The notes under the pieces: model-generated
What the model was told of the DNA's origin: nothing
The model's input: only the letters and a program-made list of their open reading frames with translations
Database searches by the model: none
Assembly (NCBI GenBank): GCA_951217055.1
Contig: OX578278.1
Coordinates: forward strand, 31,385,105-31,449,104
DNA length: 64,000 bases
Direction of reading: 5' to 3'
DNA from: Gerris lacustris
Lineage: Eukaryota > Arthropoda > Insecta > Hemiptera > Gerridae
Part shown: one piece after another, positions 45,801-58,222 of the stretch
How the letters are laid out: each line of letters starts with the position of its first letter
Position numbering within the stretch: position 1 is the first letter of the stretch
Program-made: the position numbers and the translations under genes

Positions 45801-48800
45801 TATGGTTATATTATAAACAATTTCTCTGTCAGTTATTAACTGAATAAATAAGAAGGAAGCAAATGGAGCAGAAAATAAATTATTATTTATTTTCAAACCA
45901 ATGAATGTAAGCAATTAACATGAACCAGGACCATTTTATTCTACATATTAATGCATTGTAGGTATATGTTAGCATCTTGTTAAACCTACGTTTAAGGTTG
46001 TTGACAGAGCACAGATATACGAGGAGTTTCACTTTTATTTTTTATCGTAAAACTACCAGAAATATATTATAATTCCCTGTTTTTATCATTCAAAAGTTGC
46101 AAGATGTTCAGCCAATTTAAAAACAGTATACATTAGATTAGTTGAAAGGTAGTAAAAATTGGCCTACTCTTTTTTTATTAATAAAATTTTAGATTGAGCG
46201 TCAGTGAGGAATTACATCACAACCCTACATAATGTATACCACTCGGTACAATTAATTAATATAGTAAATATTATTACAGTATAAAAAACTATTTACTAAC
46301 AACATGAGAATATATTGATTGAAGTATCCTGTGCTCAGAAAAGTAGTCACTTTCAATTTCTTTTTTTTTCTTCCTAGATTAAAGAGATGGCACTGTTACA
46401 TTTCAGACCTAAAATTCAAGGTTAAACAACTTCTTCTTACATTGTGACAATAGGACTCCTCTCATGCCTGAAAATGGATTTTTAAAGAGCATACCAAGCT
46501 TTCGAATGGTTAAGCAGTTAAATCAGTGAATATGAAACAGCCAATTACATAAACCCTAAAATAAAATCTATTTGATGAACAGTGGCATCTTCTTATAGTC
46601 ATGCTAACCTTGGCATTAGTCCCAAAGCCAATGCCAAAACCTTTCAAGGCAAAGAAAGCACATGTGGAGCGTCATCAACTTCCTTTTAGCTAAAATGCAA
46701 TGAAGGGATTATTGAATTCAAAATAATCTTTGCCAATATTTCATCTTCTGGGGCCAATTGCTAATAAAGTCTGACAGATATTATATAAACAAAGAAACAT
46801 TTTATACAGGTAGTGGAGTGTTAGGGAGGGACATTAACAAGTATAATTGTAAGTCCCCTAATTGAATTATTGTAGTTTTAGTGCCCCTGTGTACTGAAAA
46901 CCGAAGACCAAGCTTGCAACCTAGTCAAAAGCCTAAGCAGTAAAAAGGATAACCACCCAGTAACACCCAGCCGTTGACAGTGAACCATAATCAGGGCTGG
47001 TGCCATTAGGAAGGAGAGGAAAAGAAAGAGATCTAGCTTTTCTAAAATTGAAAATTTAACTTAAATTGTTATGATTCTCAACTCATATTTACACAGTGCT
47101 ATAACTATTTATTCCTTCCTGTTTTATCCGGCATTAATGACAATCTTTATTAGTTAAAGTTGGCTCTACAAATTGTATGGTTGAAATTGATCATAAACTT
47201 TGACAATACGTACACCAGTAACCATTTATTTTTTACTCAGGTTTAAAAAGGAGAAAACCTATTTGTATTTAAACTTTTATTATTTTAGCTTTGAAATATA
47301 AACTTTCAATAAAATCTACTCTTTAAGTTAAATTCAGAATTAGTTAACTCCAAACAAATTTTGATGGTAACAACCAACAAGCATTAAAATGTCAAAATAT
47401 TCCCACCTAAAGGCATTTAGAGTGTTAGGCAAACAAACATTAAAAATATATTCCAACCAAATCAAACATAGATTACTAAGCCAGTTGTTTTAATCAAAAT
47501 GTTGAAGAACCAACTGATGGTGAATAAAACTTATAAGTTCAAATCACCAGTTCTTTATAATGATCAATTTAAGAGGTTGAAATAGTTCAGTATTAAATAC
47601 TATCAGAACTATCAATTTTGTCCTTTTTTGAGTTTAATTAACTAAATAAAGTGGCCATTGCTTTCAGTACCCTCAGTCTTTAGGTAATTTAAAGTCCATT
47701 AACCAGTATAATCCGCCAAGCCTTTTTAATAGAGTGATCATTTAAACGTTTTTTTTCTAGTTATAATTTTAGAAACTGTTTATTATAATGATGACATGAA
47801 ACAAATGCCGTTTTTTTGTATTTTTATCGTGCTAACGCAATGAAACTAGTTCCGAAGATATTTTTAAGATTTAAAAAATATGTAAAACCTCTTTTGCTTT
47901 TTTCAAAAATAATAAAAACGACTTCATTGAACTTTCCTGATCAAATGACAGTTTTTAGATTAAATATTGGGAAAGGGTTGAGCCTGTTAGTTCTAGGTTA
48001 GGTAATTTTAGCTTTCAATAAATTACGTTAATCTGATTACATCTCTCATACATTTTATAAACTTCATTGTACATCTACTTTGTACTTCTTATAAAACACA
48101 GTTTTAAATGAGATATAAATTAAATTATTAAAAATCCTCCCAATAACAGTTTTTGTTTTAATTTTCATGGCATTAAATTTAACACAAAAACATCTATTTT
48201 TTTATTTACTTTTTTATTTAATTTTTTTTTTTAAAAAAAAAAACCATATTTAAAAAAAAAAAAAAATCTAAAAAATATTTCTTATAAAAAAAATATACTA
48301 CTCAAGATGCTTACTCTGTGATTGTTGAGACATTCTCCGTTCTTGCATAAGTGCAACATCCTCCCGTGTCATAGTCCTGCACATCATAGAAACAAAACAA
48401 GACCAACATTTTCAACAAAGAAGTGCAAAAAACAAAAGTAAATATTATGTAATAATAATAATTAAAAAAAACAAACAAACAAAAAAAATGCATACACAAA
48501 AAAACAGAAAAATAATAAAGAAGCATATAATGGAAAAATGATTACATTCCAGCTAAAAAAAGGAAACACAAGCAAAGCATCTGTTAATTTTTGTTTGTAA
48601 AAACATGCAAAGTTGCTTGAGGAAAATAACATACATGCTTGTTCCCTTTCAAATTTTTCTCAAAATAAATGTCTAAATATTGGTTGATGAGATAGATTTA
48701 ATTTTTTTCTAGGGGCCACTATTATAGAAAGGGGAAATTGCTAGAACTGCGCTGAAACTTGTAGAACTGTGCATTGCTTGTCCAGTTTCCAGCCAAATGA

Positions 48801-51800
48801 ACTGGTTTTAAAGAATGACACAGTCCCGTTAAAAATCCCAGGTTTTTTAATGCAATGTACAGATCTTGTGTGGTTTTAGCATTTCCCCTTCCGATAGCTG
48901 TGGCCTAGAGGTTCTATATCTCGACTGGTTTGAGCCACCTAAATATACATATAAACAAATAAATATTAAATAAAACTAAACAAATGAGTTAACACTAAAT
49001 ACCTACCAAAGGTAAGTAGGTTTAATTTTACCTTTTATTTCTTACCGGTAATTTTGATGAGTAATAAACACAAGTACTAATTTACTCAGTGCATAATAAT
49101 ACAACAATTACGAAAATTATTATTTTAATTTTTCCTTGTGGGTAAAAAACAAACAAAGAATTCATATGGTTATGAATGGAAAATACAAGTGGCAGTGATT
49201 TGTCAAGTAACACAATATTGTTGAATGAAATAAGAAAATATCAAAATAAAAATCAATTAATAATTAAAATGTTATTATGTGATATGGAAAGCTAAAAAGG
49301 TAGAAAATTAGATGCTATTTTGATCGGTGAATGGCTGTAAAAACTCTTAGAATGGTGGAGTAGTTATTAACTCCTTCAGGGGGAACCTTAGTGTTACATT
49401 ATTATTTTGATTTTTCTCCACTTAACATAACATCATTAGCTTAATTCAGGATGTAGGGGCCACTTTACTCCATATGTGTACTGTATGGAGCCATTTTACT
49501 CCATATGTGTACTGTATGGAGCTACTTTACTCCATACAGATATAGATTTTATCTAGGAAACTAAATCACACCAATCAAATATCCAAGGCTCTTATCACAA
49601 CACCTAATTTGCAATTTTATTTACTCACATTCTTACAATTACCGTGGAAAATTAAAAAAATGCCATTTTTACAAACCAATGGATATGTTATAAACATATG
49701 TACAACGTTAAGAAAATGAGGAAAAAGGGTTAACAAAAGTTTTTAATTTTTGATTACACAAACATCTAATATTATTTAAAAAAGATTATATGAAAAGATA
49801 ATGTTCAAATTAGTTGAAACATTCCCTTTACCTGAAAGAAAACACTTATATGGGAATTTGTTCAAATAGTTCTAGCCTTGAGAATCATTGAAATGTAAGA
49901 AAATCAGTTGCAATGTTTTTTCATCTTATCAGCCATATATAAAGTAAATATAAACAGCGATAAGAGGTTATTCAATAAACTACTAAATTTTTTAGCAGAT
50001 TTTTGAAAAAAAAATCATTAAACATAAAAATAAGTACATCGTTTTCACTACTAGTTAGATATTAAATTTATTTGAAAATATGTGAGTATAAATGTATGGA
50101 TTTAGATGGGTACATTTATCACATTTAAATCTCTAAAAGTTTAGGGGAAAAGGGAGACATCTCTCAGGCATAAGTAATTTAAATTTACATAGCCAGCTTT
50201 TAATAACAACTTATCATGTTTAGTAATCATGAAGTTCTAGGTTTTCTAGTAGTGACCAAGTCATAGCGGATGAGGGTTCCACTATGACAGAGTCACTACA
50301 AGAAGACCAAGAACTCTATTATAAAACCAACCGCAGAAGCCAACGCACAAAGATATTCTTTAGTAAGAGGTTAAGCCTAGATAAATATCAAATTTGTACA
50401 ATTGTCAAATCATAATGGAACTGTTTAAATATAGTCAGTTACAACCACTCTATTGCTCATCTTTAATCATTATTTAACATATGATGAAAAAAGGTCTCAA
50501 CTATTGTGGTTAATTAATTAAAAGCTCGAATATTTGTATTTTAGTACTGCCTATAAGTATAGTTCCAACATTAACAAAAAAAAAAAACTATGTAATCTTA
50601 GTCAAAACAACTAACTTTAAAATTAAAAGCTGGCTTTGTAAATTAGAATTCATTTTCAGGGGGAAAATGTATTATTTAATTTTATGTCAAACATCTCTGC
50701 TGCTTGTCCTATATTCTTAAGGTAAGTTCCCTTATCCTTTGAGGGAAAAAATGACCATGGCAACACACAACTTTATGAAAACAAATTCAATGCAAACACT
50801 CAAACAAAAATACAACCACAGAGCAAAACAAAAAAATAAAATTAAAATAACAGAAATACTATAAAAGGGAGGGAACAAAACTGTTTTCAAACCAATGCAC
50901 AGACACACATTTTACCATCAACAAACAATTTATTACCTTTCAAAACCAAACCATTCAAACTGCATCATGAACTCTTGTCAAATACTATTTATTTATTTAT
51001 TTTTTAATTTTATTTTTAGCCCCGATCAACAGGCAGGTCATTATAGGACTTAAGCTGTTGATTAGATTTAAATTAGCTGTGTATTATTAAACATTTGGTT
51101 AGATATTACAGTAAACTAAGAATTGGTGAATATCAACAGTGAAATAATTAAATAATTTTTTAAGGATCAAGAGGATCAGTCAAAAGTAAAAAAAAACAAA
51201 TTTTAGTTGACATTGTGAATTCACAACATTAACTTGAAGAAGGAAATATATTTTCCGAAACGTTGGTAAGCTAAAATAATAATGTTTTTTTAAATTTTGA
51301 TTTATCCTCACTATCCTAAGCAAATTATTTAATTACAGTAAACGTCATTATAACAGACAGGTAAAAAAAATTGTAATAAAGGTATTTTAATCAGGATAGA
51401 TTATGAAAAATTACTAGACCTTCATCAGTTATTAACTGAAGAAATAAGAAGCAGAAAAAACCTACAGAAAAAAAAAAAAAAAATCAAACCAATAAATGTT
51501 AGCAATCAGTGTATATGTGGACATTTTTTCCAATTTAAAACTGTAGTCAACACCTGTTTTTTATTGATAACACTTTTTGTAGCTAACTACTGTACTTTCA
51601 TTGATATACAACCTTTTACATTATTATTTTGAAATATATATTTTTTTTTGTATTATTAAAATGGACAACTTTTGGCCCCTAACAGTCCGTTATAATGAGG
51701 CTCTACTGTATTAAATATTACTTAAACATAAAAAAAATGGTTTAATCAAATGAGTAATAATTGTGTAAATAAAAATTCCTCTTGCTTTAATAAGGTTTGG

Positions 51801-53253
51801 AGACAAATTCAATGAATTTGTCACCCTAATAACTGAGAGAATAGGTCTAATTTTTAATTAAAGTCAATGACAATTTTAGTTTTTTAACGGTCTCGCCTCT
51901 TTTATATCTTTCTGCCAGGGTTTTTTAAATCTGTTACTTAAATTGAATGTAAACAGGCAGGATTGATTGCCAAAGGATATGATTGAATATAAGTAGGTGG
52001 GACCAACATACAAGTGCAAAATATAAGGGCTTTTATGTGTTGTACTTGTAAGATATGGGGCTTAGTCAAAATCATCCAAAATGAACAGTAAACAGACCCT
52101 TCAAATTTGAGAGATTTAATTTTAATGTGTAAGATCTTCTAGTTCAGAAAATTTTATTTTATTGTTTCAGTTTTTAAATTATGCAATTAGAAATTGTTCA
52201 CAGATGTGTATAATACCAGATTCTTTACTTGTCTTACAATCAGAATTGATTTTTGACAATGTGGGAAATTTAAACAACTGGGATGGGGAGCCAATGAGAG
52301 CTTGAGATTTTATATATATAATAGATCTAAAATTATGATTTTAGACCTTTCTCTGTCAAAATAATTAAAGAGGTAAGTAATGACAAAAGTTCATGAGGTG
52401 GTATAAATCATGGAAATCCTGTTTGGTTGGGGAGGTTGCCGTTACCTGGATTGCTGGTTGTAGATGATCTGGGGTGTCGGGCTGAGATCAGGAGTCCGCT
52501 GCTGAGGCTGACCTATCTGCTGGTAACCACCCATCTGCTGCTGCTGAAGCATCTGTTGGTTCAATGGTTGATGGATCTGATGAAGCGGAGGATTCATCTG
52601 GGGTTGGACGACAACTTGATGCATCTGCTGCGGCCTCGGTTGCTGAACTTGCTGTGTTTGTACTCCCTGACCGACCGGCATGTACTGACTGTCACAACCC
52701 AACCCAAATCAGCTGATATTTACTTGACTCAATTTCTTTTTTTTTTTTTACAAAATAATAAAATAACAAAAACATGGTTCGTAAAAATAAAAGCCCCACC
52801 GAAAAAATGAATTTGAAAATGTATAAAATGGTATGATAATAAATGAAGTAATATATTTCTATTGAAGAATTGGAAAATAATTATGACACATTAACATCCT
52901 AAGAATCCAGCTAATAGGTACTAGTACTAGTGGTTGGTAGGTAGGACAAACCAATTGTTTGAACCAAGCAATGAGGCCTTATTGAGGACCTTTTTACTAG
53001 CTCCGTGGTAGTGTTCCAGCCACTTCGCACGTCATACCTCTGTACAGATCATACCAGTATAATGATGTATAAAATAAGAAAAATAAACAAGAAAGAAACT
53101 GTTACTAATGTGGGACATTGAATTGAACACACATAATAATTATAAAATACATTAATTTTATTCATTTTCAAATTCTTAATTTAAAAGGTTAAGCGAAAGC
53201 GGACCAACACTTACCTATAAGCATCCCAACCACAATTAGATCCATATTTTCCA
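42814..53253 (-). CDS. ena: Enabled/VASP (Ena) gene, 3' portion, 7 exons
   Basis: Seven exons with consistent phases encode about 401 residues plus the stop. In order they give a short glycine-containing lead-in, a Gln-rich linker, RTMTREDVALMQERRMSQQSQ-type linker sequence, HHRTSSAPPAP, a long poly-proline core with PPPPP, GPPAPPPP and PPPPPPPP runs, a WH2-like G-actin site (FAAQLAAAKLKK), an F-actin site (MMDEMAKTLARRRAAVER) and a C-terminal tetramerisation helix (SLKQDILREIRKELNKFKQD) ending ELNRR. This is the proline-rich plus EVH2 architecture of Ena/VASP proteins, which elongate barbed ends using profilin-actin at leading edges, junctions and growth cones. The EVH1 exons were not found downstream of 53253, so the gene is partial in this window and its first exons are probably beyond 64000. 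Confidence 0.94.
42900..42990 (+). repeat. tRNA-like (Leu/Ser-like) head in the last Ena intron
   Basis: GCGAAGCCGAGTGGTTGGCC matches an A box of class-II tRNAs. GGTGAATTGAATTCCCAGACA is near the B-box position but the motif is degraded. A probable SINE or tRNA pseudogene. Confidence 0.4.
43215..43378 (-). mobile_element. MITE family copy 2, between Ena exons
   Basis: This is the reverse-orientation relative of 28704-28873. The complement begins ACATTGAGGCGCAGAACTG and carries CAGAAATATACGAGACTGTG. It ends with GCAGAGCAGGGCAG-type sequence on +. It lies in the last Ena intron. Confidence 0.7.
43655..43943 (-). CDS. ena: Ena Gly/Ser spacer and tetramerisation helix
   Basis: A Gly/Ser/Pro-rich spacer runs to SDSADLESLKQDILREIRKE and LNKFKQDIIE. 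The last part is a right-handed coiled-coil tetramerisation motif like that of VASP. Acceptor ATTAG, donor GTGAGT, one base left over to start Ala in the last exon. Confidence 0.95.
44229..44307. mobile_element. Short Tigger-like inverted repeat remnant
   Basis: AGAAACCCTGATAATCCGAAC faces TTAGGATTTCAGGGGTTCTACTG. About 80 bp, just upstream (in transcript order) of the 43943 acceptor of Ena. Confidence 0.5.
44323..44499 (-). CDS. ena: Ena F-actin-binding (FAB) exon
   Basis: It encodes a Ser/Gly-rich spacer and then MASMMDEMAKTLARRRAAVE, the F-actin-binding block of EVH2, ending RRESQDNTL. The acceptor is a tandem TAGCAG, so a start at 44502 adds one Gln. The donor is GTGAGA. 59 codons, phase 0. 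Confidence 0.94.
45297..45664 (-). CDS. ena: Ena proline-rich core and G-actin-binding segment
   Basis: It begins MMSGNGSSPGSTGG, then GGHHRTSSAPPAP. Repeated proline runs with the GPPAPPPP type of profilin site follow. It ends SSFAAQLAAAKLKKSSQPQP-NR, where LAAAKLKK is the WH2-like G-actin site of the EVH2 domain. Acceptor TTACAG, donor GTAAAT, phase 0. Confidence 0.95.
45714..45925 (+). mobile_element. Tigger-like family member, left part
   Basis: It begins CAGTAGAAACTCATTAAAACAG after TA. It shares GTCAGTTATTAACTGAA, AATAAGAAG and CAAACCAATGAATGT with the copy at 51335-51708. The right end is missing or too diverged. Confidence 0.6.
48200..48300. repeat. T-run / A-run cluster beside an Ena donor
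   Basis: Poly(T) around 48220-48233 is followed directly by poly(A) at 48234-48243 and 48255-48266, forming a T/A palindrome 50-80 bp past the Ena donor at 48314. Confidence 0.6.
48315..48376 (-). CDS. ena: Ena linker exon with TMTREDVALMQ
   Basis: The 62-bp exon reads R-TMTREDVALMQERRMSQQSQ-M with an acceptor GTGCAG and a donor GTAAGC. From memory, fly Ena has a very similar RTMTSEDAAIL stretch after its EVH1 domain. The phase joins correctly to the Pro-rich exon (A|TG). Confidence 0.88.
49460..49537. repeat. 31-bp tandem repeat, about 2.5 copies
   Basis: The unit is CCATTTTACTCCATATGTGT plus ACTGTATGGAG. Each unit is itself palindromic (CTCCATA...TATGGAG). It lies in an Ena intron. Confidence 0.85.
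51335..51708. mobile_element. Tigger/pogo-like MITE, 374 bp, TA target
   Basis: The ends CAGTAAACGTCATTATAAC and GTTATAATGAGGCTCTACTG are inverted repeats, flanked by TA at 51333-51334 and 51709-51710. TA duplication with CAGT..ACTG ends is typical of pogo/Tigger elements. A relative is at 45714 and an end fragment at 30825. Confidence 0.8.
52446..52688 (-). CDS. ena: Ena Gln-rich linker exon (possible cassette)
   Basis: The 243-bp exon encodes 81 codons, about a third Gln, starting QYMPVGQGVQTQQVQQPRPQ and ending PDLSPTPQIIYNQQS. Acceptor GACAG, donor GTAACG. It is flanked by phase-2 introns and has a length divisible by three, so it can be skipped without a frameshift. Low-complexity Gln-rich linkers are known in insect Ena. 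Confidence 0.85.
53215..53253 (-). CDS. ena: Ena small exon (39 bp), linker
   Basis: The exon reads GKYGSNCGWDAY between a TTTAG acceptor and a GTAAGT donor. Phase 2 at the end (AG) joins the next exon's T to give Ser, or, if that exon is skipped, gives DAYRTMTRED. The good donor and phase fit support it, but the exon is very short and I do not recognise its residues as a domain. Confidence 0.6.
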
Positions 53254-53592
53254 CTAAACAACTACTTAACACTGTTTCACCACAGGGTCACAAGGGATGG
53301 ACAAAAAACCAGGGAATTGTGTTAATAATAAAACATCTTGATGAATATGAGATATATATGTATAAAAGAGGAGGCATGATAATAGAAAAATAGGCATGCT
53401 AGAAAACTAAATCTAGTTAACAATATATATGCATGCTTGAAATGCACTTAATAGAAAAATAATGATGTAATGGCACTATTTAGATTAAAAAAATAACCAA
53501 TAAATAATTGGTGAAATAATACATAGTATAAAATGTATTTCTGAGTGTCAAGGCTAGGCTCAATTGATGGCTAATAACTGAACAATCAAATA

Positions 53593-53849
53593 CAGTAGAA
53601 GCTCTGTTTAAGAACAATTCAATTTACGAACAAGAATCATGATGAAAAAAATGTTTGAAAACAGGATTCAAGCAAGAACTGTAAAATTATAATTTTCATT
53701 CGGACATATTAATAGCAATCTAATTAATCTTAAATTAGATTCTACATCTAATTTTCTTTTTTAAATACATTGGTTCTTAAGGAAAAAAATATTTTTGTTT
53801 ACGACCAGCCTTACAGAACGGATTAAGTTCGTAAATTGAGGTTCCACTG
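53593..53849. mobile_element. Tigger/pogo-like MITE, 257 bp, TA target
   Basis: The ends CAGTAGAAGCTCTGTTTAAG and GTAAATTGAGGTTCCACTG are inverted repeats flanked by TA (53591-53592 and 53850-53851). The arms extend inward as TTTACGAACAAG and AAGTTCGTAAATTG. No protein. Confidence 0.75.
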
Positions 53850-54978
53850 TAGCTCTGTATTCTGTATATTATTGTAAAATTTGGATGGTTATAAACAAAT
53901 GAAACTGTTATAAAGAGATAATCTCACACTTCACACTACAGATGCCTAGGATCTTTTCTAATTTGTCACTACAGTTATTTTAATAGATCAATAAATATAA
54001 ATGCATTATCTCTCTTAAAAAAGGGGAGATGGTTTTCCTTTGTCTTATCAGTTCATAAAACAAAAAGGGAAATCATCCCTTCCATGTACAGGAGAGATTT
54101 TCTTTTTTTTTATTGGTTCTTGATGTAAAAGGACCATTATCTCTCTTATACAAAGGATTATAGAAACAAATTGGTTTTATCTCTCCTATGCAAAGGATAG
54201 ATGTATTTTTTTAAAAGATCAGAAAAAGGAAGAAGATATTCGGTTTGTTTCAACCCCTTTATTTGTACCATCACTTACATTGTCCCACAGATCATTTAGG
54301 ACAAGTTCACTTACTATGTACCGTTATAAAATAATCACCAGGTTAGAATGAGTTTGTGAGTCTTTCGAACCTTATTAGAAACATTCAAGAAAACCTAACA
54401 GATAGGGAACCTTCCTCTTTACATGTCTATTGCTATATGACAATTGACATTACTGCACATGTCTTAGAATCCTGTACTTGGTTTTGGCTGAGGATTGTTT
54501 GAACCATTTGATAAACAATGTTCAAATGATCCATGCACACAGTAGATTGTACAGTTTGGAAGACGGTACAAAACACAGTCCCAAGTTGGGTTGGAACAGT
54601 TTTTATCCATTGAGCATGCCTTTGACATTCCCGAGGACGGTTTCCTGCTCAGTTGAAACAAGCCTATAATCTTGTATGGGTACTGGAGGAAAGATTGTGA
54701 CACTTCGATGAGTCACAATCTCTCATCATAATTATGTATCAAGAGTACAGTACAAACATACTCCTAATAACCAAATATACCAGATAAAGCTATTTTATTA
54801 CAAGAACCAATAAAAAATCAAATTTCCTATAAATAGGAGAGGTAATGCACTTATATCAAAAGATCTGATTAAATAAAAGAATACCATCTTCCAATATGCA
54901 GTAGACATATAAGAAGATGGACATGTACATACTTCTTAGTCTTAATATTTCTTTTAGAAATAAAAACAAATAGGTATA

Positions 54979-56188
54979 GAGATGATTAGTAATGACGTCA
55001 CAAGATGGCGTAAGCTTTCGATAATTTATTCGATTCGGTTTGTTATGTTCCTTTTCCTTATCACCTGTTATCAATCCCATGTAAAATGAATGGGAGAATT
55101 TTCTCAACTTTTTAAATAATTAATTATTAAATTATTATTAATTTATAAGACTTTTCAACCTTTGAAAGTTATTATACTAAGTCTATTTTAACAATGTAAG
55201 ATAAGAAAACATTAAAAATTGCCGTTCTAGTGGTTTAAAAAAGTATTATTGTGAGTGTGTTTTATTGTGGTGATACCGTCCGGGTCCGTTCTTATTTATT
55301 GTTTATTTTTTAAATCGTTTTTCTATTTTAGTTTGTATATTATGTCTTCCACCTTCTCGAGCGTTATGAAAATTTCATCTATACTTCATTTTTTTCGGAG
55401 GACAAAGCTATTCTTCGTAAAAGTATGTCAGAGTACTTAAGTAATATTAAATTAGTTTTTTAATCAAAATTTTAAACAAGTATACATGCGAGGCACTCAT
55501 ATCTTATATTATTATACTCGTTAATATAGATAACAAAAAATACACAAATAATAATAGTAATAACAGTAATTAATAGTAATAAATAACTTTGTCTCTTCAT
55601 CAACGTCTTTTTCCTAGGCTGGTCAGTGATCTATTGTATAGTATATAATTATGTTCCAACATCGGTTAAATATAATGCACATTGTAAGTAACAAGGAACA
55701 AAATATTATTAGCAAATAATCTTTTATTACCTGGCAGATTAAGTTTCACTATCTGTCTACAAGTCCTGTACCCTGAGTATACTTCATTGAGTTTCAAAAC
55801 TTGAGGAAAATTTATTTTCGGACACACAATATGAACACGAACACACCCTGTGAATTTTTATGGCAACAGGAAATACAAAAAATCAAGTATAAAGATTAAT
55901 AACTCAAATAGCTTTTTCGATGATATTACCCTTCACACAAATACTCATTTTAAATAACTGAAAAGAAAGTTTTTAATGTTTTCTTTGTTACACTCGTTAA
56001 AAAAGACTTTGTACAACAATGTTCAAAGGGTGAAAACTCTTATAAATCAATAATAATTTAATAATTAATTATTTAAAAAGTTGAGAAAATTCTCCCATTC
56101 ATTTTACATGGGTTTGATAAGAAAAAGGAACATAACAAACACTGAGTTACATTTTCGAAAGCTTTTTTGACGTCACACTAATCATCTC
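54979..56188. mobile_element. 1.2 kb DNA element with TIRs of about 165-185 bp
   Basis: The left arm (54979-55163) and right arm (56025-56188) are reverse complements. GAGATGATTAGT..TGACGTCA opens one and TGACGTCA..ACTAATCATCTC closes the other. GTAAAATGAATGGGAGAATT and TTCTCAACTTTTTAAATAAT match almost exactly. The 0.86 kb interior has a possible frame at 55333-55463 reading LERYENFIYTSFFSEDKAIL, of unknown family. Superfamily not assigned. Confidence 0.85.
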
Positions 56189-56755
56189 AATAATAAAAGA
56201 GTAACTGAAAAGATCCAATATCATCTTTTTGATATCTCTAGCCCAAAGTTAATAGTGCATTAATTGCAGTAGAAGCATATGTTGTATATTAATGGAAAAT
56301 GCTTGCTTGTTTATTTTTAAGAAACATTATGTTGTGGATACAAAATCAATGAAATAGGTTGATGAGGTATCTACTTTAGTGGTTGTTAATTTTTAAGAAA
56401 TACCATCCATTTATTGGGCTTACTGCACTTAAATGAGATAATGGTGATGTTTATTATTATTATTTTTATTTTTTTAAAAAAAAACCATATAGAGATAGAA
56501 TAAACTTTTAAGAAATAAAGAAATTACAAATTATAATGGCAAGGCAGGCTTGGTAACCTTAGAAGGTAAGGACTGGATCCATATTTCCTAATTTTTTTCA
56601 AATTACTTAAATTATAAGTCACTTAATAACTTTTCCCCACAGCAGCCATTTGGTTTCAAATCGCCCTAATTTAAATAAAAAAAGTTAATACTACAAACAT
56701 TACTAAGAGAGAGTATTTTGTAAACAAATAAAAAAAAGGTTTGGCAGCATTTTTA

Positions 56756-56840
56756 AAAAAAAAAAAAAAAAAAAAAAATATTGAAACGAATTGGATAAGA
56801 TGATTTCTTTCTTTTTTTTTTTTTTTTTTTTTTTTTTTTC
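56756..56840. repeat. Poly(A) run facing poly(T) run
   Basis: About 26 A (56755-56779) and about 29 T (56810-56839), with 30 bp between them. They could form a hairpin or mark two retroposon tails in opposite directions. Confidence 0.75.
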
Positions 56841-57034
56841 TTTTCATTATTGCTTCCAAGATAAGGGAAAAATGTAGAAAGGAATTTAAATTACATCCTG
56901 CCTCTTATATTTATTTAGCACATATTTGTACAATTCTTATCATTCTTTAGAAAATAAATTATTGAGGTTGTCATTGAAAATTATTTTCTATTTAGTATAA
57001 AAAAATGTGAAGAAATCGATTATTATGAATGGAG

Positions 57035-57690
57035 ATATGTTTTATTATTTTTTACTACGTTATTATTAGCTTGCTTTCTTGTTTGTTTGTTTCTTTGTCC
57101 TGTACAAATCTGGCAATCGATTTCTAACTAACTTCCCAAATAGCTAGACATTTGAAACTTTTAGCATAGCTCAGAACACGATGACAATGCGTTATTTTAA
57201 TACTTTTAAAATAATGCCATCTTTCAGCAGAATTTAATTGGTTTTCAGAAAATTTTGCTGTAAGGAAAGTTAGTTCGGGAAAAATCCGCAAGTTATTTTA
57301 TTTGTTTTGATATATCCCATAGTATTTGGAATCTTCATTTTGACGGGTCTCAAATTTGTGATAGATAAACATTGAATGACACCAAAACAGGAGCAATCGA
57401 TTATATTATTTATCGATTATATTATTTATATTATTTCAAATATATCAATGGCACGCTTTAGATTTGGTGTTGGGGAGATCCGTTGTACAAAGATTTGTCC
57501 TTTTATAGGTTTAAGATCAGCTCTCTAGATGGTTGTCATTTATGTGAAGTAAATAAATTCGGACCTATTTTTTTTTCACTAACTTTATACATTATATATC
57601 AATAACAATTATATTATCAACATTACATACGATTCAACAGAAAATTTAAAAACGTAGTATATAAAAAGTTCTTTTTATCTTGAAATTATT
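57035..57690 (+). repeat. Dispersed repeat copy 2, with inserted segment
   Basis: It is collinear with 1990-2400, except that about 275 bp (roughly 57361-57636) absent from copy 1 is inserted before AAATTTAAAAACGTAGTATA. Copy 1 therefore shows the empty (or deleted) state. Confidence 0.75.
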
Positions 57691-58222
57691 AATCTTTCAT
57701 TCTTAAATTAAAATAAAAAAAAAAACTCCTCTGTAGCTAATAGGTAACTGCATGATTTTAAACATTCCCTGTTTTTTTTTTTTTGTACAGTGTTCTCAAT
57801 AATACATCAGTTGTCAAGAATTTAGACTTTTTAAAAATCTACTAAATTGTTAAAAGTACTTGACTATTAAAATATAAATAAAATGAAAAGACAGATGAGG
57901 GAAAATTCTTTAATAATAATAGAGATTAACTTGGCAACCTTGGCTATGAGAGCTTTGGAATAATAATAAAAAAAGGTGGGAACTTAATAGTATCATCACA
58001 TGCAACTCTTTGCACAATTGGATATCATTTGAATTAAACATTTAAGTTTTAATTCACTTTTTAATAACAAGAAGCTATTATTATTGTGGAATACTAAAAA
58101 GGTCTAGAAAAAGTTTAATTCAAATTTTAATAGTCCTGATTGAGATTTTGGTATGGATTCATAATGAAGGTGAATAGGTAAAGGTAGTTAAAAAGCTAAC
58201 ACTATTAATAGTTAAATTAATC

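Noticed and set aside
48317..48376. Frame DYDTGGCCTYARTENVSTIT on -
   Set aside because: The alternative frame TMTREDVALMQER joins both neighbours in phase and resembles insect Ena, so this one was dropped.
52427..52810. 127-codon Leu-rich frame on +
   Set aside because: Antisense shadow of the Gln-rich Ena exon (CAG/CTG complement); no independent support.
54241..54440. Similarity to 19260-19440 (CCCC.TATTTGTACC and AGGACA blocks)
   Set aside because: Only short scattered matches by eye, too weak to call a repeat family.
54464..54703. 79-codon frame on - with several Cys
   Set aside because: It reads like random sequence (MSQSFLQYPYKIIGLFQLSR...), overlaps an open frame on +, and has no EVH1 motif; not used as an Ena exon.
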